Source of the DNA: Bacillus subtilis subsp. subtilis
GTDB lineage: Bacteria; Pseudomonadota; Gammaproteobacteria; Xanthomonadales; Xanthomonadaceae
Direction of reading: 5' to 3'
DNA length: 64,000 nucleotides
Assembly: GCA_021733645.1 (NCBI GenBank)
Contig: JAHREJ010000008.1
Span: 1-64,000, forward strand
Below are positions 55,859 to 64,000 of the stretch, one piece after another (the stretch's first letter is position 1; every line of letters starts with the position of its first letter). Both the position numbers and the translations under genes were made by a program. The notes beneath the pieces were generated by a model that was given only the letters and a program-made list of their open reading frames with translations, did not search any database and was not told the origin of the DNA.

Positions 55859-58800
55859 GCGCCGCCCTGCCCGATTACGCCGAACTGCATTGCCTGTCGG
55901 CCTTCAGTTTCCAGCGCGGCGCTTCCATTGCCGAGGAGTTGTTCGCCCGTGCCAAGGGCCAGGGCTACCGTGCCCTGGCCATCACCGACGAATGCTCGCT
56001 GGCCGGCATCGTGCGCGCCTGGCAGGCCGCCAGGAAGCATGCGCTGGCGCTGATCACCGGCGCCGAATTCCAGCTGGAGGACGGCCCCAAACTGGTGCTG
56101 CTGTGTACCGACCTGGCCGCCTATGCCGGCCTGTGCCAGCTGATCACCACCTGCCGCCGGCGCGCGCCCAAGGGCGAGTACCGCTGCCTGCGCGACGATT
56201 TCGAGATGCTGCCCGACAGCCTGCTGTGCCTGTGGCTGGACCCTGTCCCCAACCCCGACGATGCCGCCTGGCTGCAGGCACGCTTCGCCCAACGCCTGTG
56301 GCTGGCGGTGGAGCTGCACCGCCAGGCCGACGATGCGCCGCGGCTGGCCGCACTGCAGCGTTTCGGCCACGAACACGGGATCCCGTTGGTGGCCAGCGGT
56401 GATGTGCACATGCACCTGCGCCGGCGCCGCGCCCTGCAGGACACCCTTACCGCGATCGCCCACCACTGCACCATCGCCGAGGCCGGCTGGCGCCTGTTTC
56501 CCAATGGCGAGCGGCACCTGCGTACCCGCCAGGCACTGGCCGCGCTGTACCCGCCGGAGCTGCTGGAGGAAACCCTGCACATCGCCGCGCGCTGCCACTT
56601 CGACCTCAAGCAGCTGCAGTACACCTACCCGCGCGAGCTCATTCCGGCCGGGCACGATCCGGCCAGCTGGCTGCGCAAACTGGTCGAGGACGGCATGCAA
56701 TGGCGCTGGAAGAAAGGGGCCAGCGCCAGGCAGCGCGTGCAGATCGAACACGAGCTTAAGTTGATCCACACAAAACAGTACGAGTCCTACTTCCTCACCG
56801 TGCACGACATCGTGCGCTTCGCGCGCAGCCAGCAGATCCTGTGCCAGGGCCGCGGTTCGGCGGCCAATTCGTCGGTGTGCTACGTACTGGGCGTCACCGA
56901 GATCGACCCCAGCGACATGGAACTGCTGTTCGAGCGCTTCATTTCCGCCGAGCGCGATGAGCCGCCGGACATCGACATCGATTTCGAACACGAACGCCGC
57001 GAGGAAGTGCTGCAGTACGTGTTCAACCGCTACGGCCGCGAACGTGCCGCGCTTACCGCCGTGGCGATCAGCTACCGCGGGCGCAGCGCGGTGCGCGACG
57101 TGGCCCGCGTGCTGGGCCTGCCGCCGGACCAGGTCAACGAACTGGCCGCCTGCCTGGACCGCTGGAGCAGCCACGAACCCCTGCCCGAGGCACTGCGCGA
57201 GCGCGGCTTCGACCCGGACACCCCGCTGATGCGGCGGGTGGTGGCACTGACCGCCGAGCTGGTCGATTTCCCGCGCCACCTGTCCCAGCATCCGGGCGGT
57301 TTCGTGATTTCCGAACACCCCCTGTCCACCCTGGTGCCGGTGGAGAACGCGGCCATGCCCGATCGCACCGTGATCCAGTGGGACAAGGACGACCTGGACG
57401 CCACCGGGCTGATGAAGGTCGACTGCCTGGCGCTGGGCATGCTCACCGCCGTGCGCAAATGCCTGGCGATGCTGCACGCGCATGGCGCGCCGTTGATGGG
57501 CATGGCGCAGATTCCACCCGACGATGGCCCCACCTACGACATGATCTGCCGCGCCGACACCCTGGGCGTGTTCCAGATCGAATCGCGCGCGCAGATGGCG
57601 ATGCTGCCGCGCATGCAACCACGCAATTTCTACGACCTGGTGATCGAAGTGGCGATCGTGCGCCCCGGCCCGATCCAGGGCGACATGGTGCACCCTTATC
57701 TGAATCGACGAAAGAAACTCAAGGAAGAAGGCATCGAGGAGATCGACTACCCGCCCGCGCTGGAAAAAGTATTCAAGCGCACCCTTGGCGTGCCGCTGTT
57801 CCAGGAACAGGTGATGCAGCTGGCCGTGGCCGCCGCCGATTTCAGCCCGGGCCAGGCCGATGCGCTGCGCCGCTCGATGGCCGCGTGGAAACGTCATGGC
57901 GGCCTGGAGCCACACCGCGACAAGCTGCTCGCCGGCATGGCCCGCAACGGCTACAGCCGCGAGTATGGCCAACGGCTGTTCGAGCAGATCAAGGGCTTTG
58001 GCAGTTACGGTTTCCCGGAAAGCCACGCGGCCAGCTTCGCGCTGATCACCTATGTCAGCTGCTGGCTCAAGTGCCACCATCCGTCGGCGTTTGCCGCCAG
58101 CCTGATCAACAGCCAGCCGCTGGGTTTCTACACCCCCGACCAGATCCTGCAGGACGCGCGCCGCCACGGCGTGCCGGTGTTGCCGGTGGACGTGCGCCAC
58201 AGCGACTGGGACTGCACGCTGCTGCCGCCCACCGCGCCGGGCCGCCCGTTCGGCATCCGCCTGGGACTGCGCCTGATCGACGGCTTCAGCAAAGCGGTGG
58301 CCGGCGCGCTGGTGCAGGCGCGCACATGCCTGCCCTTTGACAGCGTGGCCGACCTCAGCCAGCGCGCCCGGCTGGACCGCCGCCACCAGGGCCTGCTGGC
58401 CGATGCCGGCGCATTGAAGGGCTTGAGCGGGCATCGCCATCGCGCGCGCTGGGAGGTGTCCGGCGTGGAGAAGCCGCTGCCGCTGTTCGACAGCGTGCGT
58501 GCCACCGTCGAAACCAGCGTGCCCTTGCCGCTGCCCAGTGCGTTGGAAGACATGCAGGCCGATTACAACAGCACCGGCACCACCCTGGGCCGGCACATGG
58601 TGGCCTTCATCCGTGCGCAGCTGCGCCAGCGCCGCTGCCAGCGCTCGGACGAACTGACTGCGGTGCCGCATGGGCGCAACGTGCGGTTCGCCGGGCTGGT
58701 GCGCATGCGCCAGCGCCCGCAGACCGCCAGCGGCGTCACCTTTTTGACCCTGGAAGACGAATGCGGCATGGTCAACGCCGTGGTCTGGCGCAAGATCGCC

Positions 58801-58956
58801 GACCGCCAGCATCGCGTGCTGGTGGAAGCCCGGATGATGCAGATCGATGGTCGGCTGGAACGCGTGGATGGCGTGCAACACCTGATCGTGCGGCAGATGC
58901 ACAACATCGATGAACTGATCGAAGGCGTGCGTACGCACAGTCGCGATTTCCATTGA
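55855..58956 (+). CDS. dnaE2: Error-prone DNA polymerase DnaE2
   Basis: A 1033-residue C-family polymerase for SOS mutagenesis and lesion bypass. An N-terminal PHP domain (about 1-270; [25 protein letters not shown]) precedes the polymerase core with the catalytic [12 protein letters not shown] at about residue 371 and [16 protein letters not shown]. An OB-fold lies near the C-terminus (about 940-1020). DnaE2 is shorter than replicative DnaE and lacks its C-terminal tail. Unlike many Xanthomonads, a lexA2 gene does not precede this cassette. Confidence 0.95.
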   Translation: MSAALPDYAELHCLSAFSFQRGASIAEELFARAKGQGYRALAITDECSLAGIVRAWQAARKHALALITGAEFQLEDGPKLVLLCTDLAAYAGLCQLITTCRRRAPKGEYRCLRDDFEMLPDSLLCLWLDPVPNPDDAAWLQARFAQRLWLAVELHRQADDAPRLAALQRFGHEHGIPLVASGDVHMHLRRRRALQDTLTAIAHHCTIAEAGWRLFPNGERHLRTRQALAALYPPELLEETLHIAARCHFDLKQLQYTYPRELIPAGHDPASWLRKLVEDGMQWRWKKGASARQRVQIEHELKLIHTKQYESYFLTVHDIVRFARSQQILCQGRGSAANSSVCYVLGVTEIDPSDMELLFERFISAERDEPPDIDIDFEHERREEVLQYVFNRYGRERAALTAVAISYRGRSAVRDVARVLGLPPDQVNELAACLDRWSSHEPLPEALRERGFDPDTPLMRRVVALTAELVDFPRHLSQHPGGFVISEHPLSTLVPVENAAMPDRTVIQWDKDDLDATGLMKVDCLALGMLTAVRKCLAMLHAHGAPLMGMAQIPPDDGPTYDMICRADTLGVFQIESRAQMAMLPRMQPRNFYDLVIEVAIVRPGPIQGDMVHPYLNRRKKLKEEGIEEIDYPPALEKVFKRTLGVPLFQEQVMQLAVAAADFSPGQADALRRSMAAWKRHGGLEPHRDKLLAGMARNGYSREYGQRLFEQIKGFGSYGFPESHAASFALITYVSCWLKCHHPSAFAASLINSQPLGFYTPDQILQDARRHGVPVLPVDVRHSDWDCTLLPPTAPGRPFGIRLGLRLIDGFSKAVAGALVQARTCLPFDSVADLSQRARLDRRHQGLLADAGALKGLSGHRHRARWEVSGVEKPLPLFDSVRATVETSVPLPLPSALEDMQADYNSTGTTLGRHMVAFIRAQLRQRRCQRSDELTAVPHGRNVRFAGLVRMRQRPQTASGVTFLTLEDECGMVNAVVWRKIADRQHRVLVEARMMQIDGRLERVDGVQHLIVRQMHNIDELIEGVRTHSRDFH

Positions 58957-59073
58957 TGCCGCGCAGCAACACGTGACCAACTTCACGAACACTGCAAATA
59001 CAGACTTCCCCGACTGGTGTCGCAATCAGACCTTGCGGTATTGTCGCGAGCTTCCAAGGATCTGGAGCCGCCC

Positions 59074-59580
59074 GTGTCCCGCGCACTCACCGTCACCACG
59101 CTGGTTGTCTCCAGCCTCGCGCTTGTCGTCTCCGCCTGGACCGCCGTGCGCCTGCACCAGACCCAGGCCCACGACCGGGTCATCACCGCCCGCGGCCTGG
59201 TCATCCAGGACAGCAACGGGCAGGCCCGGGTGATTCTTGGCGCACCGGTCCCCGATCCGCTCAGCAAGGGGGTGTCGCAGGGGCCGCGCGCCTCGCCACT
59301 GTCCGGCCTGATCCTGCTCGGCGCCGATGGGTCCGAACGCGGCGGCTACGGCACTGCCGACGTCGGCGATGAAGCCATGCTCACCCTGGACGATGCCAGC
59401 GGCACCACCGAAGTATTCAAGGTCACCGCCAATCCCGACCGCGGCGCCACCCTGGTGATCAAGCACCAGAACAGCACCGGCGCCATGCTCACCTCATGGC
59501 AGGGCAAGCCGGAACTGATCTTCGTCGGCGACAACGGCCAATCGCACTACGTGCGCCCCAGTACCCCCAGCGCCCCCTGA
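59074..59580 (+). CDS. Exported or anchored protein of unknown function
   Basis: A 168-residue protein with an N-terminal hydrophobic helix (about 5-25; VTTLVVSSLALVVSAWTAV) and a mature region containing repeated short beta units of the form LVIQDSNGQARVILG, LILLGADGSERGGYGT and LTLDDASGTTEVFKV. This pattern fits a small beta-helix or repeat protein. GTG at 59074 has GGAG seven bases upstream and is preferred to GTG at 59017. Its 3' end overlaps the convergent MocR gene by 34 nt. Confidence 0.68.
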   Translation: MSRALTVTTLVVSSLALVVSAWTAVRLHQTQAHDRVITARGLVIQDSNGQARVILGAPVPDPLSKGVSQGPRASPLSGLILLGADGSERGGYGTADVGDEAMLTLDDASGTTEVFKVTANPDRGATLVIKHQNSTGAMLTSWQGKPELIFVGDNGQSHYVRPSTPSAP

Positions 59581-60869
59581 CGCTCCAGCGCCTGGCGCAG
59601 ATCCAACGCAAGACGCCGCGCATCGCCGGCAGCCAGCATCGCCGTGGTGATACGCAGGCCGTGCACACCCGGCTGCACCGCAAACACCTCGCCGCCGCGC
59701 AGCTGCCAGCCACGCTGCGCCAAGGCCAGCACCAGCGGCTGGCTGTCGCCGGCCAGCGGCAGCCACAGGTTCAGCCCATCCATCACCGCCGGCGTGGCGA
59801 TGCCCTGCTCGCCCAGTGCCTGCTGCAGCCCCCGGCAGCGCTGCGCATAGTCACGTCCGGCCTTGGCAACCCGTGCCATCACCCGCGCCGAGCCCAGCGC
59901 CGCTGCCGCCGCGTCCTGCAACAGGTGGCTGACCCAGCCGGTGCCGGGGGCCATGCGCAGGCGCAGGCGCGCGGCGGTGTCGGCATCGCAGCCCAGCACT
60001 GCCAGGCGCAGGTCCGGCCCGAGTGCCTTGGACAGCGAACGCACCAGCGCCCAGCGCGGCCTGCCCGGGGCGATCACCGAGTGGTACGGCTGCTGCGACA
60101 ACAATGCGAAATGATCGTCCACCAGCACCAGCACCTGTCGATGCCGCTCCAGCACCTGGCGCAGTTCACGCGCGCGGCGCTGGCTGAGGCTGGCACCGGT
60201 CGGGTTGTGCGCGCGCGGGGTCAGCAGCACCGCACCTGCGCCGGCCTCCAGCGCCGCCGCCAGCGACGACGGCAGCATGCCGTACTCGTCGATGGCCACC
60301 GGCAGCGTGGCGTGACCGCCCGCGCGCAGCGTATTGAGGCTGCCCAGAAAGCACGGATTCTCCACAGCCACGCGGTCGCCGGGCACCAGCCAGCTGCCCA
60401 GCACCCGTTCGATCGCATCGACCGCGCCGTGGCTGAGTTCCAGCGCGTACCCGGGCGGGCAATCCCGGTCCAGCTGCGCGCGCGCCAAGCGCTCCAGCGG
60501 TGGCTCGATGGTGGGCGCACCGTACAGGCGCGGTGCCCGCACCGGCAACAGCGCGCGCAGGTCCGGCAGCCACTGCGGGTCGGGGTTGCCGCTGGACAGG
60601 TCGTGCAATGCCGAACCGCCCGCACTGCCCTCCTGGGCGCCGGCGGTGGGCGGTGCGGTCACCACGGTGCCGCGTCGGCCCTGGGTCTGCGCCAGCCCGG
60701 CCGCATCAAGGCGCTTGTAGGCGGCAGCCACCGTATTGCGGTTGATCTGCAGCTGCAGCGCCAGTTCACGCACCGGTGGCAGCAGCTGGCCCGGCGCCAG
60801 TGCTCCGCTGAGGATCTGCTGGCGGATGCTGTCGAACACCGTGCTGGCGGTTTGGCCGGTGATTTTCAT
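59547..60869 (-). CDS. MocR-type GntR regulator with aminotransferase domain
   Basis: A 440-residue fusion regulator. An N-terminal GntR winged helix (about 1-70; LLPPVRELALQLQINRNTVAAAYKRL) is joined to a fold-type I aminotransferase domain binding PLP (PRAHNPTGASLSQRR, VRSLSKALGPDLRLA with the Lys Schiff-base site). MocR proteins sense PLP or aminated ligands. It is divergent from a yggS-like PLP-homeostasis gene, so it probably regulates vitamin B6 balance, similar in idea to PdxR/PtsJ. Confidence 0.9.
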   Translation of the reverse strand: MKITGQTASTVFDSIRQQILSGALAPGQLLPPVRELALQLQINRNTVAAAYKRLDAAGLAQTQGRRGTVVTAPPTAGAQEGSAGGSALHDLSSGNPDPQWLPDLRALLPVRAPRLYGAPTIEPPLERLARAQLDRDCPPGYALELSHGAVDAIERVLGSWLVPGDRVAVENPCFLGSLNTLRAGGHATLPVAIDEYGMLPSSLAAALEAGAGAVLLTPRAHNPTGASLSQRRARELRQVLERHRQVLVLVDDHFALLSQQPYHSVIAPGRPRWALVRSLSKALGPDLRLAVLGCDADTAARLRLRMAPGTGWVSHLLQDAAAAALGSARVMARVAKAGRDYAQRCRGLQQALGEQGIATPAVMDGLNLWLPLAGDSQPLVLALAQRGWQLRGGEVFAVQPGVHGLRITTAMLAAGDARRLALDLRQALERQGALGVLGRT

Positions 60870-60870
60870 T

Positions 60871-60907
60871 TTGTCCTATGCCAATATATGGATCGTCCCG
60901 GGACAGT
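60871..60907. promoter_or_regulatory. Shared mocR/yggS promoter region
   Basis: TTGTCC (60871-60876) and GGGACAG (60900-60906) form a spaced inverted repeat around an AT-rich CCAATATATGG core. The AATATA stretch, read on the minus strand as TATATT, could be the mocR -10. This is a plausible MocR operator; no experimental counterpart is known to me. Confidence 0.4.
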
Positions 60908-60957
60908 GTTGCACGTGCCGGACCGCAGGTGCAGCCGCCCACGCTTCTGGAGCCCCC

Positions 60958-61737
60958 ATGCCCATCGCACGCCCCGACTGGCCACAGGCCACCACCGTTG
61001 ACGAGATTCGCCACAACCTGGACGTGGTGCGCCAACGCATCGCGCGGGCCTGCGCACGGGCCGGCCGCGATCCAGCCAGCGTGCGCCTGCTGCCGGTCAG
61101 CAAAACCGTCGAAGAAGCACGGCTGCGCCTGGCTTGGCAGGCCGGTTGCCTGGAACTGGGCGAAAACAAGGTGCAGGAAGCCCAAGGCAAGGCCGAAGCG
61201 ATGGCCGACCTGCCGGTGCGCTGGTCGCTGATTGGCCACCTGCAGACCAACAAAGCGCGCCATGTCGCACGTTTCGCCAGCGAATTCCAGGCACTGGACA
61301 GCCTGCGCGTGGCCCAGGCGCTGGACCAGCGGCTGGCGCTGGAGCAACGCACGCTGGAGGTGTTCGTGCAGGTCAATACCTCCGGTGAGGCCAGCAAATA
61401 TGGCCTGGACCCGATCGAGGTCGCCGACTTCGTGCAGCAGTTGCCGGCCTTCCCCCAACTGCGCGTGCGCGGGCTGATGACCCTGGCACTGTTGTCTTCC
61501 AACCCCGAGCAGGTGCGCCCGTGCTTCGTGCGGCTGCGCGAACTGCGCGAGCGGCTGCGCCCCACGCTGCCGGCCGGGATCAGCCTGGAGGAATTGTCGA
61601 TGGGCATGTCCGGCGATTTCGAGATCGCCATCGAGGAAGGCGCCACCGTGGTCCGCGTGGGGCAGGCGATTTTCGGTGCGCGCTCCACCCCGGACAGCGT
61701 CTACTGGCCCACGCCTGCACCGGAGCCCTCGCCATGA
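60958..61737 (+). CDS. yggS: YggS-family pyridoxal phosphate homeostasis protein
   Basis: A 259-residue PLP-binding protein (PLPBP/YggS) with a TIM-barrel fold like alanine racemase, lacking a second domain. The PLP lysine is Lys49 in LLPVSKTVEEA. Other motifs are ELGENKVQEA, WSLIGHLQTNKA, QVNTSGEASKYG and MGMSGDFEIAIEEGATVVRVG. It binds and buffers PLP and affects amino-acid pools. ATG at 60958 follows GGAG. It overlaps the next gene by 4 nt and is divergent from the MocR regulator. Confidence 0.93.
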   Translation: MPIARPDWPQATTVDEIRHNLDVVRQRIARACARAGRDPASVRLLPVSKTVEEARLRLAWQAGCLELGENKVQEAQGKAEAMADLPVRWSLIGHLQTNKARHVARFASEFQALDSLRVAQALDQRLALEQRTLEVFVQVNTSGEASKYGLDPIEVADFVQQLPAFPQLRVRGLMTLALLSSNPEQVRPCFVRLRELRERLRPTLPAGISLEELSMGMSGDFEIAIEEGATVVRVGQAIFGARSTPDSVYWPTPAPEPSP

Positions 61738-62468
61738 GCACGCCCCGCCGCTGCGCCGTGGCCATCCAGCACGTGGGCTTTGAAGATTGCGGCACGCTCG
61801 CCCCGCTGCTGGCCGAGCGTGGCTGGCAACTGCAGACGCTGCAGGCCGGCATTGATGCGCTGGATGCCGCCGAAGACGCCGCGCTGCTGATCGTGCTCGG
61901 TGGGCCGATCAGCGCCAACGACACCCCCCATTATCCGCATCTGCACCGGCTGCATGCCCTGTTGCGCTCACGGCTGGCTGCGCAGCGGCCCACCCTGGGC
62001 ATCTGCCTGGGCGCCCAGCTGATCGCCGCCGCACTGGGCGCCCGGGTGGTAGCGATGGGCGCCAGCGAAATCGGCTTTGCGCCGCTGTCGCTGACCGACG
62101 CCGGGCTGGCCTCGCCCCTGCGCGCGCTGGTCGGTATTCCGGTGCTGCACTGGCATGGCGACACCTTCAGCCTGCCCACGGGCGCGCAGCGGCTTGCCGC
62201 AACCCCTGCCTGCGCGCAGCAGGCGTTTGCCATCGGTACGCATGTACTGGCCTTGCAATGCCATGCCGAAGTGGATGCCACCGGCATCGAAAGCTGGCTG
62301 ATCGGCCACGCCGACGCGCTGCACCGCGATGGTATCGATCCCTGCACGCTGCGCGAACAGGCCAGCCGCTACGCCGCGCCGCTGGCAGCGGCCGCCCGCG
62401 ATCTTTTCGGCCACTGGCTGGACGCACTGCCGCTGCCCACCGCGGCAGCCGAGGCGGCGCGCGCATGA
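61734..62468 (+). CDS. Class I glutamine amidotransferase-like protein
   Basis: A 244-residue GuaA-type amidotransferase domain. Catalytic Cys91 is in GICLGAQ, with His177 and Glu179 in LQCHAEV completing the triad. An oxyanion Gly pair lies in VLGGPIS. Stand-alone members act on glutamine or gamma-glutamyl compounds; the partner here is unknown. It is coupled by ATGA overlaps to yggS and to the next small gene, forming a three-gene unit. Confidence 0.88.
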   Translation: MSTPRRCAVAIQHVGFEDCGTLAPLLAERGWQLQTLQAGIDALDAAEDAALLIVLGGPISANDTPHYPHLHRLHALLRSRLAAQRPTLGICLGAQLIAAALGARVVAMGASEIGFAPLSLTDAGLASPLRALVGIPVLHWHGDTFSLPTGAQRLAATPACAQQAFAIGTHVLALQCHAEVDATGIESWLIGHADALHRDGIDPCTLREQASRYAAPLAAAARDLFGHWLDALPLPTAAAEAARA

Positions 62469-62701
62469 GCGGCTACCGTCTGGTCATCCTTCAGCACGGC
62501 ACCCTGTTGGGCCATCTGGACAGCACCGGCCCGCAGGCGCGCCAGCATCTGCAGCAGCTTGCCGCGCGGCTGCCCGCCACCGAGGGTTTTGCGCTGCAGT
62601 GGCAACAGGCCATCGGTGAACAGCGGCTGTTGAGCAGCGGGCCGCAGGGGCTGAAGGTGCTGGGCAGCCAAGCGGTTTACCAGGACATCCCCGCGCCCTG
62701 A
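62465..62701 (+). CDS. Small hypothetical protein
   Basis: A 78-residue soluble protein beginning MSGYRLVILQHGTLLGHLD with a helical middle and a possible beta ending. No family recognised. It overlaps the amidotransferase stop (ATGA), so it is expressed with that operon. Coding is supported by overlap and frame quality. Confidence 0.65.
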   Translation: MSGYRLVILQHGTLLGHLDSTGPQARQHLQQLAARLPATEGFALQWQQAIGEQRLLSSGPQGLKVLGSQAVYQDIPAP

Positions 62702-62724
62702 GGGCTGCAGCACCGGCGGGCTGA

Positions 62725-63633
62725 TCAGGTCTGCCGCTGTGGGGTCGTCTGCGTATGCTGCGCATGTTCGCGGGCCTGCGCATGCAGCCATTGGCGAAAG
62801 GCAAGAAACCCCGGGTGGCTGGCCGAGCGCGGCGGGTATACCAGCCAGTGGGACCAGCGGGTCTTGAGCCGGTGCGGGGACAGTGCGATCAACTGCCCCG
62901 AGTCCAGCAGCAGCCGCGCCCGCGTTACCCGCCCCAGCGCCACGCCGATGCCGTCCAGCGCGGCCCGATGGTGCGATTCGGAATCGTTGAGCATGGCCAC
63001 GAAGCGGCGCGGCGCGTCCTGGCCAAGCAACGCGAACCAGCGCTGCCATTCGCCATCGGGATCGCCCAGCAACGGCCATTGCGACAACGGCCGCGCGTCC
63101 ACCCCGCCCATGCGCTCCACCAGCACCGGGCTGGCCATCGGCATCAACCACTCATCAAACAAGGGCTCGGCGTGCAGGCCCGGCCACTGCCCGGCCCCCA
63201 CGCGCAGGGCGGCATCGCATTGCACGTTGCGCTCGAAATCGGTGAGGCGTTCGCTGGATTCCAGGTTGAACTCGATCTGCGGGTGCGCAGCCACGAACGA
63301 ACCCAATCGCGGCACCAGCCAATTGGACGCCATCGAGGGCAGCGCGCTGACCGTGAGCACCCGTTCGTGACGCGCCGCGAATGGCTGGAAGACCTGCCCG
63401 ATCGCATCCAGGTGTGGCCCGACCTGGTCCAGCAGACGCTGGCCCTCCGGCGTTACTCCCACCCCGCGCGGTTGCCGCAGCAGCAGCGGATAGCCCAGCC
63501 GCTGTTCAAGCTGGCGCATCTGATGACTGAGCGCACTGACGGTCAGGTTCAGCGTTTCCGCAGCCCGGGTCAGGTTACCCAGGCGGGCGGCGATGACGAA
63601 ATTCTGCAGCGCCTGCAAGGGCATGCGGGACAT
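62725..63633 (-). CDS. LysR-family transcriptional regulator (GcvA-like)
   Basis: A 302-residue regulator with a winged helix near the start (about 6-65; GNLTRAAETLNLTVSALSHQMRQLEQRLG), a linker and a substrate-binding domain containing TDFERNVQCDAALRVG, the GcvA-like signature. ATG at 63633 (MSRMPLQAL) fits family starts; 63624 is an alternative. It is divergent from a 66-residue orphan gene, likely a target. Confidence 0.9.
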   Translation of the reverse strand: MSRMPLQALQNFVIAARLGNLTRAAETLNLTVSALSHQMRQLEQRLGYPLLLRQPRGVGVTPEGQRLLDQVGPHLDAIGQVFQPFAARHERVLTVSALPSMASNWLVPRLGSFVAAHPQIEFNLESSERLTDFERNVQCDAALRVGAGQWPGLHAEPLFDEWLMPMASPVLVERMGGVDARPLSQWPLLGDPDGEWQRWFALLGQDAPRRFVAMLNDSESHHRAALDGIGVALGRVTRARLLLDSGQLIALSPHRLKTRWSHWLVYPPRSASHPGFLAFRQWLHAQAREHAQHTQTTPQRQT

Positions 63634-63732
63634 ATCGACTTGAATCCAATTCAAGGTCAGGTTGCGGAAATGTCGCTTTTCCGTCCCGCATCGTGCACCT
63701 ATCTTCAACGCTACTCAAGTGGAGCGTCGATC

Positions 63733-63933
63733 ATGAACATCTACAGCGGGCTGTTGTTCCTGCAGGGGCACATCACCAACATCGACCTGGCGCGCCAACT
63801 GACGGGCGTGGAGGCGGCGCCTGCGGTGCCGCCCCTGCCGGATGAACAGGAGACAGCAGGCGGTACGTCGGCGGCCGGCAAGCAAGCGCGGCCGGGCGCG
63901 TCATGGCAGCAGGACCCGTGCGCCAATGCCTGA
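63733..63933 (+). CDS. Small orphan protein
   Basis: A 66-residue protein starting MNIYSGLLFLQGHITNIDLARQL, then a Pro/Ala/Gly-rich low-complexity tail. No family recognised. GGAG lies upstream of the ATG at 63733. Divergent from a GcvA-like regulator, with about 100 bp between starts. The final 67 bp of the window after its stop show no further feature. Confidence 0.5.
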   Translation: MNIYSGLLFLQGHITNIDLARQLTGVEAAPAVPPLPDEQETAGGTSAAGKQARPGASWQQDPCANA

Positions 63934-64000
63934 GTGCGCGGGCGCGGATGCGGTTGCCACACATGGCGTGGCGCAGGTCCCTGCGCGTCAGGGCGCGACC

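Noticed and set aside
55801-59025. A 1074-codon minus-strand frame opposite dnaE2
   Set aside because: Antisense shadow of dnaE2; no motif or ribosome-binding site.

Overview
The window looks like a chromosomal stretch of a Xanthomonadaceae gammaproteobacterium, most likely Stenotrophomonas. The evidence is high GC with strong codon bias, gene neighbourhoods typical of that family (liu leucine catabolism, lldP-lldR-lldD-dld, imuA-imuB-dnaE2 with a TTAG-N6-TACTA LexA box, an alpha-amino acid ester hydrolase), and short stem-loops ending in GTAG that resemble the GTAG-tagged palindromes known from Stenotrophomonas maltophilia. No rRNA, tRNA, CRISPR array, insertion sequence or prophage was seen. 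Genes are densely packed, with many ATGA stop/start overlaps.

Layout. 0.3-5.2 kb: an unknown gene, then nrdA-nrdB (class I ribonucleotide reductase) behind a paired NrdR operator and a roughly 275-nt leader that folds into nested helices. 5.4-11.4 kb: a DUF2884-like exported protein, an alpha/beta hydrolase coupled to zapE, an EamA-type permease, a secreted nuclease-like protein and a membrane-anchored cytochrome c5. 11.4-17.0 kb: a TetR regulator divergent from liuA-liuB-liuD. 17.0-22.3 kb: the most interesting locus. It holds a SagB-like dehydrogenase, a 100-residue RiPP-precursor-like peptide, a class III cyclase/TPR membrane protein and a cNMP-binding GGDEF protein; it combines a putative peptide-maturation set with a pair resembling the Xanthomonas cGMP/c-di-GMP pathway. 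22.7-29.3 kb: an orphan type VI secretion island with vgrG, a small exported protein, a modular LysM/CHAP peptidoglycan-hydrolase effector and two exported proteins that could be immunity factors.

29.3-36.3 kb: DUF1543, an I78-type inhibitor lipoprotein, the lactate-use operon with two TGGT-N3-ACCA operators, and a VOC protein. 36.5-43.4 kb: an AraC regulator with a TonB-dependent receptor, MgtC, an SDR lacking its catalytic tyrosine, an old yellow enzyme and a GFA-type zinc protein. 43.4-48.7 kb: an alpha-amino acid ester hydrolase, two small unknown genes, and an MFS pump divergent from a LysR regulator across a 9-bp palindrome. 48.8-53.6 kb: a GH3 beta-glucosidase carrying a degenerate nuclease-like N-terminal domain, and an HxlR regulator divergent from an MFS pump across tandem operators. 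53.7-59.0 kb: the SOS mutagenesis cassette. 59.0-64.0 kb: an unknown exported protein, a MocR regulator divergent from a yggS/amidotransferase/small-protein operon, and a LysR regulator divergent from a 66-residue orphan.

All family assignments are by eye from translated sequence; no database search was run. Start codons were chosen by ribosome-binding site, overlap with neighbours and family length.
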